Made by a program: the position numbers and the translations under genes | Notes under the pieces: generated by a model | Seen by the model: the letters and a program-made list of their open reading frames with translations, nothing else | Databases searched by the model: none | What the model was told of the DNA's origin: nothing | Part shown: positions 53,305 to 62,251 of the stretch, piece by piece | Position numbering within the stretch: the stretch's first letter is position 1 | Layout: every line of letters begins with the position of its first letter | DNA from: Firmicutes bacterium UBA5201 | GTDB lineage: Bacteria; Bacillota; Clostridia; Peptostreptococcales; Acidaminobacteraceae | Reading direction: 5' to 3' | NCBI GenBank assembly: GCA_002412775.1 | Contig: DHVT01000017.1 | Coordinates: 1 to 64,000, forward strand | DNA length: 64,000 nt

Positions 53305-54112
53305 AAGCACCTCCGGTAAACATCGCTAGTTGGTTTCTCAATAGATGTATGCGGTATTCCTTGCTGGCGCGTTCATCGGATTTTGCTATTTTTTCAAACA
53401 AATCGACAATCGAATCCACAGGATTCGACCATTGATCATATTCATCCCTTGGGACCACCTGATAGACCGGAAAACTTGCAAATCCGGATAATCCGATAAA
53501 CACTTCCGAATCGGAAAAACTCATCACCAAATGCAGAATCGGATAATCGATTTCCGAATTGGCTTCCATTCTCTTCGTCAGCATTTTACCGTTTGTGTTT
53601 CTTGGAATCAGAATCTGAAATAAAAAAGCATTCGCCGGCATTTTCAATCTCTTGTCAAAAACATCCCTCAACAAATATTCTTTGACACCGCCCTCTTCAA
53701 CCCACTTCACACTCGAGTTCAAAGCCAATAATGGCAAAACAGCTTCTCTAAACGGCAATTTGCCACAAATATTGCCCCCGATGGTCAAGGCGTTTCTGAT
53801 CGTATGATCCGCTATGATGCCAATCACAGGCTTAATGTTTTCAAGTTCTGAATGGTCACACATCGCATTCAAAGGCACGTTGGCCCCGACAATGATATGA
53901 TCGTCACTCATGAGGATTTCCGACATTTCACCAATCCCTTTGAGATCGATTACCGCATCCGCTTTCACAGCGCCTTTTCTGAGATTGGTGATCACCTCAG
54001 TTCCTCCTGAATAATAGAGCACGTTCATCTTTTGATTCTTCAGCGATACCATACACTCGTACGCTTCTTCAGTTGTCTCAGGTTTATAATATTCGAGATT
54101 ATAGGCAATCAT
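53291..54112 (-). CDS. Hydroxylase FAD-binding subunit (second hydroxylase)
   Basis: A 273-residue FAD subunit with YYSGGTEVITNLRKG and TIGGNICGKLPFREAVLPLLAL. The second motif departs from the usual GNICNASPxADT pattern, so the flavin pocket or partner may differ from the first hydroxylase. The ATG at 54112 has GGAGG upstream and overlaps the stop of the Mo subunit by 4 bases (ATGA). Confidence 0.9.
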   Translation of the reverse strand: MIAYNLEYYKPETTEEAYECMVSLKNQKMNVLYYSGGTEVITNLRKGAVKADAVIDLKGIGEMSEILMSDDHIIVGANVPLNAMCDHSELENIKPVIGIIADHTIRNALTIGGNICGKLPFREAVLPLLALNSSVKWVEEGGVKEYLLRDVFDKRLKMPANAFLFQILIPRNTNGKMLTKRMEANSEIDYPILHLVMSFSDSEVFIGLSGFASFPVYQVVPRDEYDQWSNPVDSIVDLFEKIAKSDERASKEYRIHLLRNQLAMFTGGAYDSL

Positions 54113-56439
54113 CCTTTCACCTCCATTGATGTCTTCCAAACTTTCTCTGGGGTCAGCGGAATTTGATTCATTCCTTTTCCAACAGCCCTTGATAGCGCAT
54201 TTGCGATTGCACCAGGCATTCCTATCACAGATTGCTCTCCTAGCCCTCTTGCACCATATGGTCCGTCCTGCTGTGGTGTTTCAAGGAACTTGACTTGGTA
54301 TACGGGTTCGTCACCATATCTCATGATCTTATAGTCTCTAAGGATACCATTTGTGACCTGTCCCCTGTCATTGAAGGTGAATCCTTCCATGGTCGTATAG
54401 CCCATACCCATCGCCATGCCACCGACAATCTGGCCTCTTGCTATGGCAGGACTGATCACCTTGCCGACATCGATGCAACAGACAGCTTTTAGTATCTTGT
54501 ATTTACCTGTGTTCATATCCACTTCAATCTCCACACCTTCTGCACCGAGAGTCCACTCGAGATCCGGATGGCCTTTACCGGTTTCCTGATCAATGTCTGT
54601 CAGATGTTTCGCGATATATTTTCCCGAACCTATTACTTGGCCATGAATGGCATTGCCATTCGGATAGACATAGCCTAACACCACTTCGGAAAGATCGAGC
54701 CCGATTTTCGGTTCATCAGGAACGTAAACCCTTTGACCGAATACTTTCAAATCTCTTGCCGGTACTCTCAAAACCGCAGATGCGATATCCTTTATTTGAT
54801 TTTCAGCATCCTCACAGGCTTCCAAAGCAGCCATACCCGCCATCATAAGTCCACGGCTGGCGGCTGTCGCCCAATCGCTTGGAGAAACACTTGTGTCCAC
54901 TTCCATGACGACGTGCACCTGATCCACAGGAATTCCCAACCGTTCTGATACGATTTGAGCAAGCCCGGTCTTGGTGCCTTGACCAATCTCAACCACACCT
55001 GTATTCAGGTTGCAACTGCCATCGGAATTGAAAGTGAGAATGGCGCCTGCATCTGTATTGGTGGGCATCGCCGGGGCTTTCCAGAGTCCAGTGACCCCTT
55101 TTACACGAACAAGTCCATCTCCAAGTTTTTCGATTACGCCGATATTTCCACCGAGCATGACGCCTACTTCCTCAAAACACTTTATGATATCTCCAGTGCT
55201 GTCATTGAGGACACTTTGAACGGGCGTTGTATCGTGTGGTTTGATTCCATTTTTGATTCTGAGTTCAAGCGGGTTCATCCCGAGTGCATTTGCAAGATCA
55301 TCCATAGCGCGTTCGATGGCAAATGACATTTCAATATGTCCAAAGCCTCTATAGGCGGTAGCAAATGGCATGTTGGTGTAAACACACATTGAGTCACAAC
55401 GGATATTTGGAACAAAATATGGTCCAGTACATGAAATCGCTGCAGCTCTCGAAACATTCACAGCGTAATCGGCATAGGCGCCACTATTGAAGTAGTAGTC
55501 CATATCCATACCCATGATTTTTCCATCGGCATCTGCTGCAATTTTTACTTTTGCCTGCAATCCTATATGTCCAGGAGAACCGGTCAAATCCGCTTCTCGT
55601 GTATTGACTAGTTTTACAGGCCTGCCGCCTACTTTCAGAGACAACAGGTAGGCCAATCCTTCGAGCTGAATTCCTGCCTTGCCTCCAAATCCACCACCGA
55701 CCATCGGTGCTTTGACAATGATTTTACCCGGATCGATTCCGAAAAATTGATGCATCAACCCTTTGACTACGAATGGCGCTTGGGTCGACGACAAAATATG
55801 GACATTTCCGGTCTTTTTGATTTCTGCGATCGCCACACGCGGCTCCATGGCAACATGGTCTCCTGGTGGGATTTCTACAAAAGTCTCTATGGTCACATGA
55901 GCACTCTTGAAAGCCTCTGTGGGATTCCCTTTTCTGATTTTTGTTCTGTTGGCCACATTGGTACCCGGTTCAGGATGAATCGGTTTGATGTGGCTGTACG
56001 ATTCCATTTCCTCATGGATGATATAAGCGTCTTCACGAAGCGCATCCATTGGTGATAAAATGGGGTCCATCACTTCATATTCCACAGCAATCGCTTCCGC
56101 TGCCGCTGTTGCATTGGCATATGTGTCTGCCACTACTGCCGCTACCACCTCACCATAATGTCTGACGACATTTCTAGCAACCGGTGGTTTGTCACACAGA
56201 TATAGCCCCAAATTGTCTTTGTAGTCATCTCCGGTGAATATTGCCTTGACACCTTTCATGGCTTCAGCTTTCCCTGTGTCGATTTTAATTATTTTCGCAT
56301 GCGCATGCGGACTCGTTTTCAAAGCGCCGTGAAGCATTTGAGGCATCATGTGGTCGCCTCCGTACATAACTCGTCCAGAAACCTTATCCAAACTTTCTTT
56401 CCTTGTCAAGGAAGTTCCAATACCATCTTTTGTATTCAT
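54109..56439 (-). CDS. Xanthine dehydrogenase-family molybdenum-binding subunit (second hydroxylase)
   Basis: A 776-residue large subunit with VGGGFGGKAGIQLEG, TNMPFATAYRGFGHIEMSF, GVVEIGQGTKTGL and GARGLGEQSVIG, the last with the catalytic Glu. It is a paralogue of the subunit at 45772 but clearly diverged, so it probably handles a different substrate. AGGGGG lies before the ATG. In an operon with the flavoprotein upstream and its FAD and Fe-S subunits downstream. Confidence 0.92.
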   Translation of the reverse strand: MNTKDGIGTSLTRKESLDKVSGRVMYGGDHMMPQMLHGALKTSPHAHAKIIKIDTGKAEAMKGVKAIFTGDDYKDNLGLYLCDKPPVARNVVRHYGEVVAAVVADTYANATAAAEAIAVEYEVMDPILSPMDALREDAYIIHEEMESYSHIKPIHPEPGTNVANRTKIRKGNPTEAFKSAHVTIETFVEIPPGDHVAMEPRVAIAEIKKTGNVHILSSTQAPFVVKGLMHQFFGIDPGKIIVKAPMVGGGFGGKAGIQLEGLAYLLSLKVGGRPVKLVNTREADLTGSPGHIGLQAKVKIAADADGKIMGMDMDYYFNSGAYADYAVNVSRAAAISCTGPYFVPNIRCDSMCVYTNMPFATAYRGFGHIEMSFAIERAMDDLANALGMNPLELRIKNGIKPHDTTPVQSVLNDSTGDIIKCFEEVGVMLGGNIGVIEKLGDGLVRVKGVTGLWKAPAMPTNTDAGAILTFNSDGSCNLNTGVVEIGQGTKTGLAQIVSERLGIPVDQVHVVMEVDTSVSPSDWATAASRGLMMAGMAALEACEDAENQIKDIASAVLRVPARDLKVFGQRVYVPDEPKIGLDLSEVVLGYVYPNGNAIHGQVIGSGKYIAKHLTDIDQETGKGHPDLEWTLGAEGVEIEVDMNTGKYKILKAVCCIDVGKVISPAIARGQIVGGMAMGMGYTTMEGFTFNDRGQVTNGILRDYKIMRYGDEPVYQVKFLETPQQDGPYGARGLGEQSVIGMPGAIANALSRAVGKGMNQIPLTPEKVWKTSMEVKG

Positions 56440-56448
56440 TGTGCCCCC

Positions 56449-57690
56449 TTATTTCTTAGAATTATCAAGCAACATTTGAACAGTACGCTCGGCAGACTCG
56501 TTGATTGCATAAAGGCCGACTCCAAAAGCAGATTTGAGCTCAGTATCAACTTTGAGACCCAGACTGCAAAAGTAAATGTTTTCAGATATGGATTCTCCGT
56601 CTTCGACTACAGGCAATCCTTCCTCATTCAAGATTGGCAAATCGATCCATGAATAGTCCCTCTTGAAACCCGTGCTCCATACGATATTCCCGATTTTGAA
56701 ATCATCGAGGTCCAGTTCGGAAATCCGAACCAACATGTCCGAATCCAAACGGTTATTGTAATGATCCAATGTTCCATTGGGGACTTCCATGTTCTCGCTG
56801 ATAATATGCTCATCTATTCTGAGTTTGACCTTGTCCAAATAATCATCCGCATCTTCAATGGATTTGAGAAGCGAATCCGAAAAGATCAGTCGATTCCCTT
56901 CCACATCCGTCATGCGTCCTAAAATCTCAACACCTTCCAACTGACATTGTTTCAAATTCTGATTCAATTTGTTGATTATATTGGCATTTTTAAAATCATC
57001 AAGATGATAGCTGAGTATTGCTTTTCCTTTTTTGAAACCCGACAATCGATTGAGCCAATAGACACCATTCACATTTCTGTAGACCGTTGGAAGCGGGGTC
57101 ATGCTTCCTATGGAAAGATAGACATCACGCGAAGTCATTTTTTTGATTTCCAGCGCTATTTGAACCCCGGACCATCCACTTCCTACAACGACCACATTAC
57201 CAGCCTTCAACTGATCCGGGTTTCTGTAAACGGATGAATGCATCTGAAAGACTTTTTCTGGAATTTTATCACTGATTCCAGGGATAAAAGGATTGTTGTA
57301 CATGCCAGTTGCGATTATGATATGCTCCGCGACGAAATCCCCTTGGTCTGTTTGAACAAGATACCCTTCATCACATTTTGAAATACGACCAATCTTGGTG
57401 TTTTCCATGTATTCTGGACACACAAATTTGAGATAACGCTCAAATACAAGCAAAATCTCATCTTTGGACATATATTCGTTATTGTATGGAATCTCGTGAT
57501 CCAATCCTGGAAGATTGGTCATCCAGTTTGGGGTCACCAGATAAAAGGAGTCCCAGCGTTCATATTTCCAAGTCTGAAGCATCTCGCCCTTTTCTATGAT
57601 CAAATGTTCGATATTGTTCATTTTCAAATAATAGGAACATGTGATGCCGCTGGGTCCTCCTCCAACTATTATTGTATTAAAGTAACGCAT
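56449..57690 (-). CDS. FAD/NAD(P)-binding flavoprotein (flavin monooxygenase/CzcO-like)
   Basis: A 413-residue flavoprotein with FAD motif IIVGGGPSGITCSYYL (7-22), the segment IIATGMYNNPFIPG and NAD(P) motif VVVGSGWSGVQIALEI. The layout matches class B flavin monooxygenase-like proteins. In an anaerobe a true oxygenase is doubtful, so it may serve as a reductase or electron-transfer partner of the hydroxylase. GAGGAAG precedes the ATG. It overlaps the MCP gene by 14 bases and lies 9 bases before the Mo subunit. Confidence 0.82.
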   Translation of the reverse strand: MRYFNTIIVGGGPSGITCSYYLKMNNIEHLIIEKGEMLQTWKYERWDSFYLVTPNWMTNLPGLDHEIPYNNEYMSKDEILLVFERYLKFVCPEYMENTKIGRISKCDEGYLVQTDQGDFVAEHIIIATGMYNNPFIPGISDKIPEKVFQMHSSVYRNPDQLKAGNVVVVGSGWSGVQIALEIKKMTSRDVYLSIGSMTPLPTVYRNVNGVYWLNRLSGFKKGKAILSYHLDDFKNANIINKLNQNLKQCQLEGVEILGRMTDVEGNRLIFSDSLLKSIEDADDYLDKVKLRIDEHIISENMEVPNGTLDHYNNRLDSDMLVRISELDLDDFKIGNIVWSTGFKRDYSWIDLPILNEEGLPVVEDGESISENIYFCSLGLKVDTELKSAFGVGLYAINESAERTVQMLLDNSKK

Positions 57691-59209
57691 ATCTTCCTCT
57701 GAATTTCAGTAAATCTTCAAGACTCAATCCCAACTGGATGATTCCACTTTGATCCGTACGGGACAAACCTACGAATTTGAAGTATTTTCCGTCAATATCC
57801 CTCACCATCATGGATTGAGATACCGTATGTTTAGGGTTCTTAAGAATCGCATAAAACGGATAAGCTTGTGTTGTAGGATCATTTTCAATTGTGAATCCGA
57901 TTCCTGCGGGATTGTTTGATAATACCGTCACCCCGTTTTCATCCGTAATATAGAATTCGGAAATCCCGGTTTCTTTGGAGAATTTCTGCAGATAAGCATT
58001 GTCTATTTTTTGATGCTTCATGATATCAGCAAGTTTTTCACCGGTACTGAACAGCTCCTCACTGAGCGCCTCGTCAAACATCTGTACAAAAGCGTTCAAA
58101 CTGTGGGAAATGCCTTTGATGGATTGAGCCAGTACCGCATTCTCATTCGTTTTATGACGATGATCCTCAACATCTCTTCCAGCCTCAACCGTCGCGCCAT
58201 CGGAATCTGCCGCTATGCCTGCAAGCTTCTCGACATTGCCTGACAATACTTCAGTCGCCTTGAGTTGTTCTTGGATCCCAATTGAAATGCTGCGAATAAA
58301 CGTCAGCATGCCTTCAGCACCTTTGACCATCTCATCCAGATGAGTAATGGCTTCCTGATTGTTGCTTTTGAGCGCTTGTGTCGTTTTCATACCATTGTTG
58401 ATCTCAACCACAACAGATTTCATGCTCTCCGCAATCGCCATGACCTTTCGATCGATATCTTCAGCAAGTCTTGAACTTTCATCAGCCAATTTGGTGACTT
58501 CATTTGCCACTACCGCAAATCCCCTTCCAGCTTCACCGGCACGTGCTGATTCGATGGAAGCGTTGAGTGCCAACAGATTGGTTTGATCGGATATTTTTGA
58601 GATGCCTTGTGTCATGGTCTGTATGGCGTCCATCATGTCTTGTAATGCATTGACTTTCTCAACCGAACTTCTCATTTTCAGTTCCACTTCATCGATGCCT
58701 TCCAACGCACCGACGATAGCGTGCTTCCCAATTTGAATATTTTTTAGCGTGCCTTCTGTGACTTCCATATATTCATGACTGTCATTCGCCATCTGGTCAT
58801 TGGCACTCTGCAGCTCCTCTGATACTGAAGCGTTTTCAAGGGAAGCACTTGCAATATCATGGGAATTGCCTTTGATGATGTTGATTTGGGATTCAATCAA
58901 AGACATATGTTTTAAAGACTCCTCAGCATTTTCCTGCAGCATTTTGGCGTATTTGGATAGTTCAAGCTCAGATTTCAGCATGTTGTACAGCCAGTCCTTC
59001 ATGGTTTTCTGAAGACCATTGATCTCGTCGGACATTCTTTTGTTGTTCTTGAATCTTAACTTTTGATCATTTTCAGCAAGAAAATTGCCTTGTGCGTATT
59101 TTTTGATCAACGCTACAAGTGCCTTGTTGTCTTTTCCCATCCTATTCATTAGTATGGAAAAGACCAAAATCCAAAAAACGGATGCGAGCAAAACGCCTAT
59201 ATATACCAT
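57677..59209 (-). CDS. Methyl-accepting chemotaxis protein-like receptor with C-terminal sensor domain
   Basis: A 510-residue protein. One N-terminal membrane helix (YIGVLLASVFWILVFSILMN) is followed by a coiled coil, then the MCP signalling hairpin tip (ISKISDQTNLLALNASIESARAGEAGRGFAVVANEV, residues about 200-240) and a long returning helix. Residues about 385-510 form a separate domain resembling a cytoplasmic single Cache/PAS sensor (FYITDENGVTVLSNNPAGIG). There is no large extracellular sensor, so it should detect an internal signal. AAGGGGG precedes the ATG. It sits within the second hydroxylase operon, so it may couple chemotaxis to that metabolism. Confidence 0.87.
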   Translation of the reverse strand: MVYIGVLLASVFWILVFSILMNRMGKDNKALVALIKKYAQGNFLAENDQKLRFKNNKRMSDEINGLQKTMKDWLYNMLKSELELSKYAKMLQENAEESLKHMSLIESQINIIKGNSHDIASASLENASVSEELQSANDQMANDSHEYMEVTEGTLKNIQIGKHAIVGALEGIDEVELKMRSSVEKVNALQDMMDAIQTMTQGISKISDQTNLLALNASIESARAGEAGRGFAVVANEVTKLADESSRLAEDIDRKVMAIAESMKSVVVEINNGMKTTQALKSNNQEAITHLDEMVKGAEGMLTFIRSISIGIQEQLKATEVLSGNVEKLAGIAADSDGATVEAGRDVEDHRHKTNENAVLAQSIKGISHSLNAFVQMFDEALSEELFSTGEKLADIMKHQKIDNAYLQKFSKETGISEFYITDENGVTVLSNNPAGIGFTIENDPTTQAYPFYAILKNPKHTVSQSMMVRDIDGKYFKFVGLSRTDQSGIIQLGLSLEDLLKFRGRYALL

Positions 59210-59220
59210 TTCATTCCCCC

Positions 59221-59535
59221 TTATTTCTCAATGAATTCCCTGAACACCAATAAAGATTCCATCATACTTGGAAATCCTACAGAAGGTGCTGTAAGCAATA
59301 TGACATGTTCAATCTCTTCAAGTGAACATCCAGCTTTCATAGCTTTTCTGATATGGGTTTCAAGTGCCAAATGATGTTCTCCCACTGATGAAATGGCAAT
59401 TTTGACAAGTGCTCTTGTCTTTTCATCAAGAGGTCCGCCTTCTTCATGAATCATCTTTCCGTAATTGGAATATGCCTCATAGATTTTTTTGTGATTTGTC
59501 TGAAAATAGTTTAAGTTGTCTCCGATTTTACTCAT
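59221..59535 (-). CDS. Carboxymuconolactone decarboxylase-family small protein
   Basis: A 104-residue protein with the CMD/AhpD-like pattern RALVKIAISSVGEHHLALETHIRKAMKAGCSLEEIEHVI. The CxxC pair of AhpD is absent (positions occupied by His and Ala) while the following His is kept, so it is unlikely to be a peroxidase. The reaction is unknown. The start is the ATG at 59535 with AAAGGTGG upstream, rather than the in-frame ATG at 59565 inside the amidase gene. It follows the amidase gene by 13 bases. Confidence 0.82.
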   Translation of the reverse strand: MSKIGDNLNYFQTNHKKIYEAYSNYGKMIHEEGGPLDEKTRALVKIAISSVGEHHLALETHIRKAMKAGCSLEEIEHVILLTAPSVGFPSMMESLLVFREFIEK

Positions 59536-59548
59536 AATAACCACCTTT

Positions 59549-61003
59549 CTAGTTTTGTAATCCAACAGGTACTTTTCTCATCTTTGCCCTTTGTTCATAC
59601 GCATATGCAACCTCGATCAAAACACCTTCAGAAAATGGTCTACCCATGATTTCCATGCCAATAGGCACTCCAATTGGAGCCTTTTCATTTGGTGTTGAGA
59701 AGCCGGCAGGTACGCAAATCGATGGAAAACCAGTCACTGAAGCGACCACGCCGTTGCGTTCGTTTTGAGATGATCCCACTTCGCATACAAGTTGCTTCTG
59801 ATGTGGGTACACCAGCGCGTCCAAATCGTAATCCGCCATCAGTTTCATAACCTTGTTTTGGAGCTGTGTCCTTTTGACCAAACGTATCCTATACTCATCT
59901 GTATCTGTGGAAAGTGAAAGCGCTGTCATCATATTGTCTTTCACACCCGGATGATGCAAACCACTATCCACTATTTCCTGCATGTTTTTGCATGGAAGAG
60001 TATCGGGAATTGTAGCCAGATAACTATTCAGATGATCTTTGAAATCGTGAAGGTGCACACTCACTTCGTTGACGAGCGCCCCCGTGTCAAAGATATCGTC
60101 GATGTCTATGATTACCGCACCGCCTGATCTCATTTGATCGACAGCATCAAGTACAGCATTTGTGGTATCCATGTGGACCTCATCCGCTCCGAACAACTCC
60201 CTGAGAACACCTATCCGTTTGTCTTTCAGACCATCCGGATCCAGATGGGATTTCAGGGTTTCATTTTGATTCTTGAAGTACCATGCGGTACTCTCGTCAT
60301 CCTCGTCGTACCCCTTCATCGCATCCAGACACAATACTGCGTCTTCAACAGTTCTTGCAAGAGGGCCTGCAGTGTCTTGAGTGTATGAATATGGTACTAT
60401 TCCAGATCTGCTGACGACACCAATGGTCGGTCGAATACCAACCAAATTGTTGGCAGATGCAGGGGACCTCACAGAATTTATGGTGTCTGTTCCGAGACCT
60501 ATCAAAGCGAAATCAGCGGCTATTCCTGCCCCTGTTCCTCCACTGGATCCCCCTGGAGTTCTAGAAAAATCATATGGATTCAAGGTTTGTCCAAGGATTG
60601 AACTGATGGTCTCACCCCATATCGCAAATTCGTGAAGATTGGATTTCGCAATTACAATCCCACCTGCAGCCCTCAATTTTACAATAATATGCGCATCTTT
60701 GTTAGGCTGATAGTCTTTAAGACTCAAACTCCCTGCTGTTGTTTCGTTTTCGATGGTTTCTATATTGTCTTTGACCAAGATTGGTACTCCGTGCAATGGT
60801 CCCATCAAACCATGCGCCTTAAAATGTTCATCCAATTCTTCCGCATCTTTGATAGCATCCGCGTTTACGGAGATTATGGCCTTTATTTTCGGGTCCACAC
60901 GTTCGATACGGTCCAGATAATATTCAACTAACTCTTTTACGGTTGTCTTTCCTTCCAACAAGGCTTTGTGGAACTTGGTAATTGTCATTTCCTGATTCAT
61001 CAT
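59549..61003 (-). CDS. Amidase (amidase signature family)
   Basis: A 484-residue amidase with the Ser-cisSer-Lys triad. The catalytic Lys is in GVPILVKDNIET (about residue 77), the cis-Ser in RTPGGSSGGTGAGIA, and the nucleophile Ser falls in GTDTINSVRSPASANN, where family members usually have GSDTGGSIRxPA. The TINS variant is unusual. The GatA subgroup is unlikely because no gatB or gatC adjoin. The ATG at 61003 follows GGGGAG. First gene of the second hydroxylase operon; it could deamidate a substrate or product of that enzyme. Confidence 0.9.
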   Translation of the reverse strand: MMNQEMTITKFHKALLEGKTTVKELVEYYLDRIERVDPKIKAIISVNADAIKDAEELDEHFKAHGLMGPLHGVPILVKDNIETIENETTAGSLSLKDYQPNKDAHIIVKLRAAGGIVIAKSNLHEFAIWGETISSILGQTLNPYDFSRTPGGSSGGTGAGIAADFALIGLGTDTINSVRSPASANNLVGIRPTIGVVSRSGIVPYSYTQDTAGPLARTVEDAVLCLDAMKGYDEDDESTAWYFKNQNETLKSHLDPDGLKDKRIGVLRELFGADEVHMDTTNAVLDAVDQMRSGGAVIIDIDDIFDTGALVNEVSVHLHDFKDHLNSYLATIPDTLPCKNMQEIVDSGLHHPGVKDNMMTALSLSTDTDEYRIRLVKRTQLQNKVMKLMADYDLDALVYPHQKQLVCEVGSSQNERNGVVASVTGFPSICVPAGFSTPNEKAPIGVPIGMEIMGRPFSEGVLIEVAYAYEQRAKMRKVPVGLQN

Positions 61004-61077
61004 TTTTCTCCCCTTCATAAAAAACTATATCCTTGAGAAGTTTGACTTTTTTATTACAATTCCTTCATGATTTACAA

Positions 61078-62241
61078 CTAATTATACCGTACATTCTTTG
61101 TTGTTGTACAACAAAGAATGATTTTTCTTATAAAAAAAATCTCAATCTGAATCTCTTCCAGAAGCTTCTTCGCATCATTTTTATAACTCGAATCCTTGAA
61201 GTAGTCCGCCATTTCCATATAATCGTTGTAATCCCCAAGCAAATCGTGGAGTCTCATGATCGCATCCAACATTTCCTGTGGTGAAAATTCCATCAGTCCC
61301 AATTGAGTAAGATATTTGAATGCTTTTCCCTTCACTCTCAATTTATGCATTCGCTTTGGAGTTGCATTCATGACCAAATCCTCATATCCGGATAATGCAT
61401 CGGATACGATTTTTTCGCTTCCGAACTGAATATTCAGCATCTTCATTCTCTTTAAAACCTTCTTTTCATCCAATTTCATCTCGAGTTCCTTATACAATCG
61501 AGTCAATTTTTTACTCACTTTAGGAGATAAACGTTCTGATTTCAATGAGGCAACATGTAGAAATCTGGCTTCTGTCATCTCCAAAGCCCATTTCTTCAAT
61601 TTTTTTTGGACTTTTTGTTCCGATGGAGACAGCAGCGCCAACATTGTCCTCAGTTTTCTAGTCTCCGTTCTGATCTCATGAACCCATTCATCGGGATGAT
61701 CACTACGTTTTTCGGAATTGAGATATACTGATTTCAGTATTTCCACATGCTCTCTGTACGCCCTGATCCAATCGGATACGGGTGCATAGGTCATCGCCAA
61801 TTGGCCGCACTCACTTGCCAGGATCCTCAAGTGTTCAAATCGGTCATCATCGGACAAAATCCCATCATCCTTATGAGCCATTGAATCGGCGTCTTTGATG
61901 AGTTCTGCGTATTCCTCATGGATCGAATCCTTTTCGTTGTGATGTTCAATCGCATCGCATATGATCCCCTGTTCCTCTGTGCTGAAGTTTGAATCGGCCA
62001 TAAGTCTTTTCATCAACTTCGCACTTGCTCTAGCATGCTTTTTACCATGGATTTTCAGATGCGTCCTCCCCAAATCATGCCCCATTGCAATAGCGAACAC
62101 GAGTTTCTCATCCAACCCCCTATTTTTGCAAAGGTGCATGGCATGAAGTACGACGTTTTCCAAATGAGCTGTTTCAAACTCAGGTTGTTCACTATACGAG
62201 GCACTCGCTTCCGCAAAGCCTTTCAAATAATTTAAAAACAT
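61078..62241 (-). CDS. HD-domain/CHAD-domain fusion protein
   Basis: A 387-residue protein. Residues about 20-150 form an HD phosphohydrolase-like domain (LENVVLHAMHLC, MGHDLGRTHL, EHHNEKDS, IKDADSMAHKDDG). Residues about 185-370 form a CHAD domain, rich in Lys and Arg with conserved His (WVHEIRTETRKLRTMLALL, MHKLRVKGKAFKYL, MRLHDLLGDYNDY). CHAD domains bind polyphosphate, and the gene starts 10 bases after ppk. The last residues are encoded by the inverted repeat described at 61081-61120 and look unrelated to the domain. Confidence 0.87.
   Translation of the reverse strand: MFLNYLKGFAEASASYSEQPEFETAHLENVVLHAMHLCKNRGLDEKLVFAIAMGHDLGRTHLKIHGKKHARASAKLMKRLMADSNFSTEEQGIICDAIEHHNEKDSIHEEYAELIKDADSMAHKDDGILSDDDRFEHLRILASECGQLAMTYAPVSDWIRAYREHVEILKSVYLNSEKRSDHPDEWVHEIRTETRKLRTMLALLSPSEQKVQKKLKKWALEMTEARFLHVASLKSERLSPKVSKKLTRLYKELEMKLDEKKVLKRMKMLNIQFGSEKIVSDALSGYEDLVMNATPKRMHKLRVKGKAFKYLTQLGLMEFSPQEMLDAIMRLHDLLGDYNDYMEMADYFKDSSYKNDAKKLLEEIQIEIFFIRKIILCCTTTKNVRYN
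61081..61120 (-). promoter_or_regulatory. Candidate promoter and 13-bp inverted-repeat operator for the amidase/hydroxylase operon
   Basis: A perfect inverted repeat (CATTCTTTGTTGT, 3-base loop, complement) at 61092-61120 lies next to TATAAT (61081-61086, minus strand), about 75 bases before the amidase ATG. It contains the 14-bp palindrome TTGTTGTACAACAA. The site lies inside the last codons of the HD-CHAD gene, and the -35 region falls within the repeat. A repressor site is my reading; on the plus strand it would look like a terminator, but no plus-strand gene precedes it. Confidence 0.5.
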
Positions 62242-62251
62242 GATTTACACC

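Noticed and set aside
61092..61130. Plus-strand terminator (inverted repeat followed by ATTTTTCTTAT)
   Set aside because: No plus-strand gene ends nearby, so an operator for the minus-strand amidase promoter is the better reading, although not proven.
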